Shown: positions 20,428 through 30,018 of the stretch, piece after piece | Layout: every line of letters starts with the position of its first letter | Numbering within the stretch: position 1 is the stretch's first letter | Source of the DNA: Bubalus kerabau | Taxonomy: Eukaryota; Chordata; Mammalia; Artiodactyla; Bovidae | Direction of reading: 5' to 3' | Length of the DNA stretch: 64,000 nucleotides | Assembly (NCBI RefSeq): GCF_029407905.1 | Contig: NC_073628.1 | Location: 51,419,501 to 51,483,500 of the forward strand | Translations under genes and position numbers: made by a program | The notes under the pieces: generated by a model | What the model was told of the DNA's origin: nothing | What the model saw: only the letters and a program-made list of their open reading frames with translations | The model's database searches: none

Positions 20428-20748
20428 TTGTTGTTCAGTCATTAAGTCATGTCCAACTCTTTGAAACCCCATGGACTGCAGCACTCCAGGCTTCCTTTGT
20501 CCATCACCAACTTCCAGAGTTTACTCAAACTCATGTACATTGAGTCAGTGATGCCATCCAACCATCTCATCCTCTCTCGCCCCCTTCTTCTCCTGCCCTC
20601 AATCTTTCCCAGCACAGGTATCTTTCAGTGAGTCAGCTGTTTGCATCAAGTGGCCAAAATCCTAGAGCTTCAACTTCAGCATCAGTCCTTCCAATGAATA
20701 TTCAGTGTTGATTTCCTTTAGGACTGACTGGTTTTATCTCCTTGTATT
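20428..20748 (-). mobile_element. BovB 3' end
   Basis: Antisense BovB tail, GTTGTTCAGTCATTAAGTC to GGACTGACTGGTTTTATCTC. 5'-truncated, with small deletions. Confidence 0.85.
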
Positions 20749-20786
20749 TAGATTTTATAAAATTTATGGTTAAAAAAGTCAATTCA

Positions 20787-21401
20787 TGAAAGAGACATGT
20801 GTACCCCAATGTTCATCGAAGCACTGTTTATAATAGCCAGGACATGGAAGCAACCTAGATGTCCATCAGCAGACGAATGGGTAAGAAAGCTGTGGTACAC
20901 ATATTCAATGGAGTATTACCGAGCCATTAAAAAGAATACATTTGAATCAGTTCTAATGAGGTGAATGAAACTTGAGCCTATTATACAGAGTGAAGTAAGC
21001 CAGAAAGAAAAACACCAATACAGTATACTAACGCATATATATGGAATTTAGAAAGATGGTAATGATAACCTTGTATGAGAGACAGCAAAAGAGACACAGA
21101 TGTATAGAACAGTCTTATGGACTCTGTGGGAGAGGGTGAGGGTGGGAGGATTTGGGAGAATGGCATTGAAACATGTATAATATCATATATGAAACAAATC
21201 GCCAGTCCAGGTTCGATGCATGATACAGGATGGGGCTGGTGGACTGGGATGACCCAGAGGGATGGTCTGGGGAGGGACGTGGGAGGGGGGTTCAGGATGG
21301 AGAACCCGTGTACACCCATGGTGGATTCATGTTGATGTATGGCAAAATCAATACAATATTGTAAAGTAATTAGCCTCCAATTAAAATAAATAAATTTATA
21401 T
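20787..21401 (+). mobile_element. Young L1 3' end, 17-bp TSD
   Basis: L1 from GAAAGAGACATGTGTACCCC (end of ORF2) through the 3' UTR to an A-rich tail. TTAAAAAAGTCAATTCA occurs at 20770-20786 and 21402-21418. Confidence 0.92.
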
Positions 21402-21462
21402 TTAAAAAAGTCAATTCACATACTCAAAGACACCTAAATGCTTCCCAATAACTGGATCGAGT

Positions 21463-21668
21463 GTGTGGCGTTTAGTTGCTAAGTCGTGTCTGACTCTTTG
21501 TGACCCCCTGGACTGTAGCCCACCAGGCTCCTCTGTCCATGGGATTCTCCAGGCAAGAATACTGGAGTGGATTGCCATTTCCTCCTTCAGGGGATCTTCC
21601 TGACCCAGGGATCAAACCCACATCTCCTGCATTGGCAGGCAGATTCTGTACTGCTAAGTCACTAGGGC
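21463..21668 (-). repeat. Bov-tA SINE, 11-bp TSD
   Basis: Antisense Bov-tA between CTGGATCGAGT (21452-21462) and CTGGATTGAGT (21669-21679), one mismatch. Confidence 0.88.
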
Positions 21669-21800
21669 CTGGATTGAGTATCAGCTATTGAATGAAAATT
21701 AAAGTAAAAAAATTCAGTTTCTCCAATATCCAAGGCATATTTTGAATGCTCAGTGGCCTTGTATGGCTAGTTGCTACCATATGGAGAGCTCAGGAGCAGA

Positions 21801-21954
21801 GGCTGGTTCTGGGGTCATAGCTTGGAGTAGGAACTTGAGGGAGGTTCCATCAGAATTGTGCTTACCTTGATACACTAAAGCACGGTGGCAGCAAATTGAT
21901 TTTTCCCAAGAGGGAATAAAGATAGTTTCCTAGGGTCTAAATATGTTACTTCAT
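21801..21954. other. Unassigned stretch
   Basis: Short gap between the hAT-like remnant and an L2 piece; nothing recognised. Confidence 0.3.
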
Positions 21955-22050
21955 AAGTTCCCTGATGACAGGGACACATAGTTCTGCTTGCTTTTCTCAG
22001 CTTTGCCCAGCGCAGGGCCTGAAAGGTGGTAAGGTCTTGTTAAATCAGCA
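21955..22050 (+). repeat. L2 3'-end remnant
   Basis: CCCTGATGACAGGGACACAT and CCCAGCGCAGGGCCTG resemble a plus-strand L2 end. Confidence 0.45.
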
Positions 22051-22567
22051 CCGATCTAAGGAAGGAAACCACTTCAACGGAAGTTTTGAGTTCCTTTCTG
22101 CCTTCTGAGAGCACAATGGCCTATTTTTCTGAACTTCACCTTCAAGTCATACTCAGTCTCTGATGGCAGAGAAGGGACAAAGAAGTGTGTTTCTGCTGCT
22201 TCTCAGAGGCCCCGATTTACAGAATGTGGAGTGAGAGCTGGAAAAGCAGGTGAACAGAGCTCGATCTGGGTGTTTGCTCCTTTTTCCTTCTTTAATAGCC
22301 CTACTTCCCTTCTTACCCTTGCTTCTCTTCCCTTGTATTAGGATCAGTCTCTGGAGTAAACATATAAAGTTATTCCACAGCATTTAAAAAATCTGGAGAC
22401 TTCTGATCTTATCTGCTGATTTCTGCAGAAAACCTTGATTACTGCTCTGTGAGAAGACAATGGGCAGGCCAGGACCCCGACTCATCTCCATGAAGACCAG
22501 AGTGAGTGGTGTCCCTGACTACCTGCCAGACTACTCCCATCACTGCTGGGCCCAAATAAATTACCAT
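22051..22567. other. Unassigned stretch
   Basis: No gene or named repeat seen. Confidence 0.35.
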
Positions 22568-22636
22568 GCCACCTGCTGCTACTGCTGCTAAGTCGCTTCA
22601 GTCATGTCTGACTCTGTGCGACCCCATAGACGGCAT
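22568..22636 (-). repeat. Bov-A2 fragment
   Basis: CTGCTGCTACTGCTGCTAAG then CATGTCTGACTCTGTGCGAC: about 68 bp of an antisense Bov-A2. Confidence 0.8.
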
Positions 22637-22670
22637 GCTACCTGGGGCCTCACAAAATAGCCTTCACATG

Positions 22671-22672
<2 letters not shown>

Positions 22673-22702
<30 letters not shown>
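22673..22702. repeat. (AC)15 microsatellite
   Basis: Uninterrupted AC run followed by ATATATAT. Confidence 0.95.
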
Positions 22703-22707
<5 letters not shown>

Positions 22708-22710
<3 letters not shown>

Positions 22711-22985
22711 TTAGTGTAGTTTTGGTGCAGAAAGATGGAACAAATAGTACATAGAGTTCCATGTACATACCTCCCCCAGCTTGTGACCTCTGGCACACAA
22801 TTTCCCCTATTCATATCTTGCCTTAGTGTGGTTTATTTGTTAAAATTAGTAAGCCAATATTAACAATTCATTATTTACTAAAGCTCACAGTTTACATTCT
22901 TTGTGTTGTATGTTCTAAGAGTTTGACAAAGGTACCATTACAGTGTTGTACAGAATAGCTTCACCTTCCTGAAAGTCCCCTGTGC
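22708..22985 (-). repeat. Old L1M 3' region
   Basis: GTTTTGGTGCAGAAAGATGG, TTAGTGTGGTTTATTTGTTA and AGCTTCACCTTCCTG parallel the copy at 38228 and match an antisense old L1. Confidence 0.55.
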
Positions 22986-23029
22986 CTCACTTATTTAAGA
23001 AACAGAAAGGGCAATAATATTTTATGACA

Positions 23030-23235
23030 AGTGAAACCTGTGTGATATTCAAGTACCAATGTCCATAAACAATTTTATTGGAATGCAGTTACACCCATTT
23101 GCTTACATATCATCTATGGGTACTTATGCTCTATAACAGAGTTGAGTGGTTGCAATGGGGATAGATGGCTTGCAAAGCTGAGAATATTTACTCTCTGGCC
23201 CTATGCAGAAAAAGTCTGCTGGACTCCAGCCTTGA
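23030..23235. repeat. hAT-like DNA transposon end
   Basis: ATTTTATTGGAATGCAGTTAC ... AGAGTTGAGTGGTTGCAATG ... ATTTACTCTCTGGCCCTATG ... AAAAAGTCTGCTGGACTC is a recognisable hAT-type repeat end. Family name not assigned. Confidence 0.5.
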
Positions 23236-23565
23236 TCATGAATTCTGGAAAATTTGAATTGTTGCCTCTCAGCACTCAATGAGGGGTTGTGAACATAGTA
23301 GGTTTCTGCTCTAACTTGACCATTACAAAATATCTTGTCTGGAATATTAGCAATTATTTCCATTGTCAACTTTCTCCCAGGACCCCAGAATCCCTTCTGC
23401 CATTTTGCTAATAGGTCTTTATCACTAATGTCTTCATTTTTTAAAAAGTGAATCTCTGACAAGAGGTGTGTAGTTGATGTGTTTATTAATTACAAAAATT
23501 TGGATCAAAAAATTCATTCATTTGCTCATTTATTATCCCTGCCTCCCTCCAACAAACATTCACTT
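23236..23565. other. Unassigned stretch
   Basis: An antisense frame of 112 codons (23462-23124) runs from here into the hAT-like repeat. I see no recognised domain. Confidence 0.35.
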
Positions 23566-23760
23566 AGTACAACTGGCCCTTGAACAACACAGGTTTGAAC
23601 TGCACTGGTCCCCTTATGTGCAGATTTTTTCAATAGTAAATACTTCATAATCCAAGGTTGGTTGAATCCCTGGATTCATCTGGGATTGAGAGGTTGAATA
23701 TAAACAGGGCTGCCTATAAATTATACATGAATTTTTGACTGTGTGGATGGTTGGCATCCC
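23566..23760 (+). repeat. Tigger/MER2-like DNA transposon remnant
   Basis: CTGGCCCTTGAACAACACAGG, then GATTTTTTCAATAGTAAATA, then TGAATTTTTGACTGTGTGG, resemble the ends of a mariner-type Tigger/MER2 element with the middle shortened. Confidence 0.5.
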
Positions 23761-23775
23761 AACACCTGTGTTTTT

Positions 23776-26700
23776 TAAAAATTAATTTGTTAATTTAATT
23801 GGAGGCTAATTACTTTACAATGTTGTAGTGGTTTTTGCCATACATTGACATGAATCAGCCATGGGTGTACCTGTGACCCCCATCCTGAGCCCCCCTCTCA
23901 CCTCTCTCCCCATCCCATTCCTCAGGGTTGTCCCAGCACACCAGCTTTGAGTGCTCTGTTTAATGCATCAAACTTGGACTGTTGATCTGTTTCATGCAGG
24001 ATAATATACATGATTCAATACTATTCTCTCAAATCATTCCACTCTTGCCTTCTCCCACAGAGTCCAAAAGTCTTCTTTATATCTGTGTCTCTTTTGCTGT
24101 CTCACATATAGGGTCATTGTTACCATCTTTCTAAATTCCATATATATGTGCTAATATACTGCATTGGCATTTTACTTTCTGACTTACTTCACTCTGTATA
24201 ATAGGCTCCAGTTTCATCCACCTCTTTAGAACGAATTCAAATGCATTCTTTTTAATGGCTGAGTAATATTCCATTGTGTATATGCACCATGGCTTTCTTT
24301 TCCATTCATCTGCCGATGGACATCTAGGTAGCTTCTATTGGCTATTATAAACAGTGCTGCAATGAACATTGGGGTACACATGTCTCTTTTAATTCTGGTT
24401 TCCTCAGTGTGATGCCCAGCAGTGGGATTGTTGGGTGATATGGCAGTTCTATTTCAAGTTTTTTAAGGAATGTCCACACTGTTCTCCATAGTTGCTATAC
24501 TAGTTTGCATTCCCACCGACAGTGTAAGAGGGTTCCCTTTTCCCTGTACCTTCTCCAGCATTTATTGTTTGTAGACTTGGCTTGAGGTGGCTCAGATGGT
24601 AAAGTGTCTGTCTACAATGCAGGAGACCCGGGTTTGATCCCTGGGCCGTGGAGATCCCATGGAGAAGGAAATGGCAATCCATTCCAGTACTATTGCCTGG
24701 AAAATCCCATGGACAGAGGAGTCTGGTGGGCTACAGTCCATGGGGTCGCAAAGAGTCAGACATGACTGAGCAACTTCACTTCACTATGATCAACCTAGAT
24801 ACCATATTAAAAAGCAGAGACATTACTTTGCCAACAAAGGTCCATCTAGTCAAGGCTATGGTTTTCCCAGTGGTCATGTATGGATGTGAGAGTTGGACTG
24901 TGAAGAAAGCTGAGCACCGAAGAATTGATGCTTTTGAATTGTGGTGTTGGAGAAGACTCTTGAGAGTCCCTTGGACTGCAAGGAGATCCAACCAGTCCAT
25001 TCTAAAGGAGATCAGTCCTGGGTGTTCTTTGGATGGAGTGATGCTAAAGCTGAAACTCCAATACTTTGACCACCTTATGTGAAGAGTTGACTTATTGGAA
25101 AAGACTCTGATGCTGGGAGGGATTGGGGGCAGGAGGAGAAGGGGATGACAGAGGATGAAATGGCTGGATGGCATCCCCGACTCAATGTACATGAGTTTGA
25201 GTGAACTCCGGGAGTTGGTGATGGACAGGGAGGCCTGGCGTGCTGCAATTCATGGGGTCTCAAAGAGTCAGACATGACTGAGCAACTGAACTGAACTGAG
25301 ACTTTTTGATAGCAGCCATTCTGACTGGCCTGAGATGATACCTCATTGTGGTTTTGATTTTCACTTTTCTGATGAGAGACATTGAGCATCTTTTCATGTG
25401 TTTGTTAGCCATCTGTTTGTCTTCTTTGGAGAAATGTCGGTTTAGTTTCTTGGCCCACTTTTTGACTGGGTCATTTATTTTTCTGGTATTGAGCTGCATG
25501 AGCTGCTTGTATATTTTTGAGATTAATCCTTTGTCAGTTGCTTCATTTGTTATTATTTTCTCCCATTCTGAAGGCTGTCTTTTCACCTTGCTTATCATTT
25601 CCTTTGTTGTGCAAAAGCTTTTAAGTCTAATTAGGTCCCATTTGTGTATTTTTGCTTTTATTTCCACTACTCTGGGAGGTGGGTCATAGAGTATACTGCC
25701 GTGATTTATGTCAGAGAGTGTTTTGCCTATGTTTTACTCTAGAATTTTTATAGTTTCTGGTCTTACATTTAGATCTTTAATCCATTTTGAGTTTATTTTT
25801 GTGTATGGTGTTATAAAGTGTTCTACTTTCATTCTTTTGCAGGTGGTTAACTGGTTTTCCCAGCAACACTTGCTAAAGAGATTATCTTTTCTCCATTGTA
25901 TATTCTTGCCTCCTTTGTCAAAGATAAGGTGGCCATAGGTGCATGGGTTTATTTATGGGCTTTCTGTTTTGTTACACTGATCTATATTTCTGTCTTTGTG
26001 CCAGTACCATACTGTCTTGATGACTGTAGCTTTGTAGTATAGTCTGAAGTCAGGCAGGTTGATTCCTCCAGTCCCATTCTTCTTTCTCAAGATTGCTTTG
26101 GCTATTCGAGTTTTTTTGTATTTTCATACAAATTTTAAAATTATTTGTTCTAGTTCTGTGAAAAATAATGTTGGTAGCTTGATAGGGATTGCATTGAATC
26201 TATAGATTATTTTGGGTAGTATACTCATTTTCACTATATTGATCCATGGACATGGTATATTTCTGATACCATGGTCTGATCCATGGACATGGTATATTTC
26301 TCCATCTATTTGTGTCATCTTTGATTTCTTTCATGAGTGTTTTATAGTTTTCTATATATAGGTCTTTTGTTTCTTTAGGTAGATTTATTCCTAAGTATTT
26401 TATTACTTTCATTGCAATGGTGAATGGAATTGTTTCCTTAATATCTCTTTCTGTTTTCTCATTGTTAGTGTATAGGAATGCAAGGGATTTCTGTGTATTA
26501 ATTCTATGTTCTGCAGCTTTACTATATTCATTAATTAGCTCTAGTAATTTTCTGGTGGTACCTTTAGGGTTTTCTATATAGAGGATCATGTCACCTGCAA
26601 ACAGTGAGAGTTTACTTTTTCCTTTCCAATCTGGATTCCTTTTATTTCTTTTTCTTTTCTGATTACTGTGGCTAAAACTTCCAAAACTATGTTGAATAGT

Positions 26701-27143
26701 AGTGGTGAGAGTGGGCACCCTTGTCTTGTTCCTGACTTTAGCAGAAATGCTTTCAATTTTTCACCATTGAGGATAATGTTTGCTGTGGGTTTATCATATA
26801 TGGCTTTTATTATGTTGAGATATGTTCCTTCTATACTTGCTTTCTGTTTTTTTTTTAATCATAAACGGATGTTGAATTTTGTCAAAGGCTTTTTCTGCAT
26901 CTATTGAGATAATCATATGGTTTTTATCTTTCGATTTGTTAATGTGGTGTATCACACTGATTAATTTGTGAATATTAAAGAATCCTTGTGTCCCTGAGAT
27001 AAAGCCCACTTGGTCATAATGTATGATCTTTTTAATATGTTGTTGGATTCTGTTTGCTAGAATTTTGTTGATTTTTGCATCTATGTTCATCAGTGATATT
27101 GGCCTGTAGTTTTCTTTTTTTGTGTCATCTTTGTCTGGTTTTG
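23776..27143 (-). mobile_element. L1-BT, 5'-truncated, with a nested insertion
   Basis: Antisense young L1: 3' UTR at the left (GGAGGCTAATTACTTTAC) to the middle of ORF2 at the right. AACACCTGTGTTTTT (23761-23775) and AACATCTGTGTTTTT (27144-27158) form a 15-bp TSD. ORF2 has several stops and frameshifts. Its reverse transcriptase catalytic box reads FAGD instead of FADD, near 26600, so one catalytic aspartate is lost. A SINE-BovB composite lies at 24579-25298. A 25-bp stretch is duplicated at 26240-26264 and 26278-26302. Confidence 0.9.
24579..25298 (+). mobile_element. Bov-tA / BovB composite insertion
   Basis: A full-looking Bov-tA (tRNA-like head GTGGCTCAGATGGTAAAG to its tail CAACTTCACTTCAC, 24579-24784) runs directly into a 5'-truncated BovB (24785-25298, starting TATGATCAACCTAG and ending AACTGAACTGA). 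The L1 sequence is continuous on both sides; only a 6-bp AGACTT (24573-24578, 25299-25304) flanks the pair, and no TSD separates SINE from LINE. The BovB part still encodes a 100-codon C-terminal segment. Confidence 0.75.
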
Positions 27144-27361
27144 AACATCTGTGTTTTTGAAAGGTCAACTATATTTGGTTAAATTGTTGAGTGCAGTCTG
27201 GGTTAGCAGAGATTAAGAAAAGAGCCCCTATCTTTAGGGAGATCAGAAATGAGTATGGACGACAGACAGATAAAATAGTGACAACAACACAAGGTGGTAA
27301 ATGCTCTAATAAACCCTGGCCAACAAAAGTAGAATCATAAGTCCAAGAATTAAAGAGCCAC
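27144..27361. other. Unassigned stretch
   Basis: Flank of the L1 insertion; nothing recognised. Confidence 0.3.
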
Positions 27362-27475
27362 CAATCATTTATTTAACAATATCTACTAGGTACCTGTTAA
27401 ATACCAGGTACTGTGCTAGGTGTTGGAAATATTATGGTGGGCAAGACAGATCTTAAACAGCTTTAAGTATAGGTT
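27362..27475 (-). repeat. L2 3'-end remnant
   Basis: CAGGTACTGTGCTAGGTGTTG and TATGGTGGGCAAGACAG match an antisense L2 end. Confidence 0.6.
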
Positions 27476-27787
27476 GCACTTATCATAAACATAGAAGGGA
27501 TTTTTGAGGCCATGTGATATAACCCAATCCAATGAAAAATCCTCACCACAGCTTCTTGGCAAGTGCCAGTTACATTAATGTGGCCTATCTCCAGTAATAG
27601 GAAACATACGTTAATTTATGTCTAAAGTTGAATGATTATAAGTGTTGACTAAGCTTTATTTGAGTGAAACTGTGCCTCTGAGTAAAAATTATATATTTCA
27701 GAGCTGAAAAGAACCTGTTAGTAAATGTAAATTCTTTCTCTTTTCCATGTGATGAAAAAGGCATTAACCTTCACTAAAGTATTAGCT
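27476..27787. other. Unassigned stretch
   Basis: No gene or named repeat seen. Confidence 0.3.
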
Positions 27788-27984
27788 CAAGGAAGATAGG
27801 GATTTTGTATTTTGTCATAGCCTTTTGTTTATTCATAGCCTTTACCATAGAACAGACTTTGATACGTGATAGGCCTTAAGACAGGGAAGTCTGGTGTGCT
27901 GCAGTCCATGGGGTCGCAAAGAGTCAGACATGACTTACCTATTGAACAGCAACAACAAAGGCCCTAAGTATGTATGTGAATGAG
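27788..27984 (+). repeat. L2 end split by a BovB tail
   Basis: GAAGATAGGGATTTTGTATTT ... CATAGAACAGACTTTGATAC then, after the insert, GTATGTGAATGAGTGAATAA: an L2 3' end interrupted at 27881-27958. Confidence 0.5.
27881..27958 (+). mobile_element. Very short BovB tail, 10-bp TSD
   Basis: ACAGGGAAGTCTGGTGTGC to CTATTGAACAGC, only about 78 bp, flanked by AGGCCTTAAG (27871-27880) and AGGCCCTAAG (27959-27968). Confidence 0.8.
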
Positions 27985-28205
27985 TGAATAATAGTGGTCA
28001 TCATATACCAAGCATAACTCTATCAAGCAGTGTAACTCTATATAACTCTATCATAACTGTATCAAGCTCTTTACATAAATTATCTCATTTCTTTCTCACA
28101 ATAAGATCGGAGTATTTACTAGTTCCCATCCTACCGGTGGCCAACTGATAATAACTTGCTGAGGCTAACGGACTTAAGTGGTAACACTTAGGCTAAAGTT
28201 TTCTT
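27985..28205 (-). repeat. MIR SINE remnant
   Basis: TAATAGTGGTCATCATATAC, CTCTTTACATAAATTATCTC and TTGCTGAGGCTAACGGAC fit an antisense MIR. AACTCTAT is repeated locally (about 28014-28050). Confidence 0.5.
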
Positions 28206-28230
28206 TGTACCTTCTTATGGCCAGTTGTCA

Positions 28231-28444
28231 GCCTTCCCCAGTGGCTCAGATGGTAAAGAATCTGCCTGCAATGCAGGAGACACAAGTTTGATCCCTGGAT
28301 TGGGAAGATACCCTGGAGAAGGGAATAGCTACCCACTCCAGTATTCTTGCGGGGAGAATTCCATGGTCAGGGGAGCCTGGTGGGCTACAGTCCGTGGGTT
28401 CACAAAGCGTTAGACACAACTGAGCAACTAACACACACACACAC
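28231..28444 (+). repeat. Bov-tA SINE, 12-bp TSD
   Basis: tRNA-like head CCCCAGTGGCTCAGATGG to an (AC)n tail. GGCCAGTTGTCA at 28219-28230 and 28445-28456. Confidence 0.92.
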
Positions 28445-28456
28445 GGCCAGTTGTCA

Positions 28457-29871
28457 TTCTTGCTTGTACTCTGGAGACTTAGGATGTGAAAGCATTTCAC
28501 AAACTTGTCTTTCTTTGCAAAGTAGAATAACTGGACAAAGGCAGACAAAGATATATCGAGGAAATAGTCAAGCAAAGGTTGAGTAATCTTTGTGGCACCA
28601 CTGAGCCCAAGGAAACTCCATGGGGACAACGGCAAATATATTAAGGATGGTAATACAGCTGGCCAATTTCCTATTTTCTCTCAGATCCATATTCTGCCTT
28701 CCCTCACCCTTTTACATATCATAGATAATAATATATTACAAACTTTCTTATTGACTGGTTCCCATGTTGTGAGATGAATGGGATGTATTGACAGAGGACA
28801 GCAGAAGCCAAGATAATTTTGACTTTCTTAATCTTCTGGCAGTGGCTGTCTCCTTTGAGCCCTAGATCCTACAAGATTACCTCTAACTTTGTGGTCCCAC
28901 CTCTGACTGGCAGCTCCAACAGGGATTCCAGCTTCAGCCAGGCAGTTCCAGTAATGAGTTCTGACAAAGCTGCCTTTTCCTGTCATCCAGCCGAGACTAA
29001 GAATGAACTATCACCCAGTTGTTGCTAAAAAAAAGGGTTGCTTCCCCATCTCACGTTTGGGTTCTAAGCTCTTTCATCTTTCCTGTGACCAATTCCTTAT
29101 ATTAAATTCCCTCTGTTGAAAGACTTAAGGTTGTTTCTGTTTCCTCACGAGGTGGACTTGACTGATACACAGTTAAGTCTTCAAATTTCAAGGTCTTAGA
29201 CAATATTGATTCATTTTTTGGTGTGTGGTTAAAACTCAATCAGTGTTCACTGGGCAGGCTGCCACATGATTCAGGACCCATGGTAGCTCTCTTGTGACAC
29301 TGCCTTTCTCTAAGGGCCTTGGAGCCCTCTCTTGGATGCTCCCATGGCAGAGGGGACTCTGAGTCAAGAATCACGCAAAAAAGGACTTTATAGGCCAGTC
29401 TTGGAAGAGTCATATAACACTATCTTCCACAATCCATTGGGCAGAATGTTTAGGGACACTGATAAATGTATTTTTTCTGTGGGTCCATGAGCAGGAGATA
29501 TGTTATATCACCATCTAGTCAATCTCCACTGCACTGGGATGTGGAGACTTTGGCTGAGCTGGGTCTGTGCGTGCACACACTTCTCCCTTCTCATCTCTTC
29601 CATTTGCTCTTCTCATCCTGCCTTATTCATACATAATTCAGTTGAAAGACCCTTAAGGAAACTCAATATGGTGTGATGCTTATGCTTTGGGGGTCAGGAT
29701 GAAGTGTATATGAATACATTATTCATCAACCAGTTAGACCACAACATGCCCCTTCAAATCCTAGAACTTGGTACCTAGAAGCAGCCATGGGCAGACTGGT
29801 GATAGGTGAACATTCTCTCATACACTCCACTGAAGAAGGTAAGAATTTGCTTCCCTATGCTTTGACGGTGG
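28457..29871. other. Unassigned 1.4-kb stretch
   Basis: The longest stretch here without recognised young repeats. 28830-29172 ends TTAAATTCCCTCTGTTGAAA ... TTGTTTCTGTTTCCTC ... CTGATACAC, which may be the tail of an old LTR-like repeat. No convincing exon, splice pattern or CpG island. Confidence 0.4.
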
Positions 29872-30018
29872 TGTATCCTTTGCTATTCAAAGAGTGGATC
29901 CTGTCAGTCAGCAGAACCAACAACATCTGGGAGTTTATTTGAAATGTAGCATTTCAGGCTTCAGCCCAGCTTGACGGAATCAGGAACCCATAATTTAATA
30001 AGATCCCTGTGGATTTGT

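Larger units (their letters stand above)
20187..21800. repeat. hAT-like DNA transposon remnant, split three times
   Basis: 20187-20418 (CAGTGCTGTACACTAGAAAT, ACATGTAATCAATGACAAAT) and 21695-21800 (GAATGCTCAGTGGCC, TGGCTAGTTGCTACCATATG) look like the two parts of one MER-type hAT element. A BovB tail, a young L1 and a Bov-tA have inserted between them. Family name not certain. Confidence 0.5.

Noticed and set aside
23124..23462. 112-codon antisense frame as a gene
   Set aside because: Nearly half of it lies in a hAT-like repeat; no recognised domain, no upstream promoter or splice signal.
24648..25082. 144-codon frame as a novel gene
   Set aside because: It is a SINE body read into the BovB C-terminus within the composite insertion; reported as a junction, not a gene.
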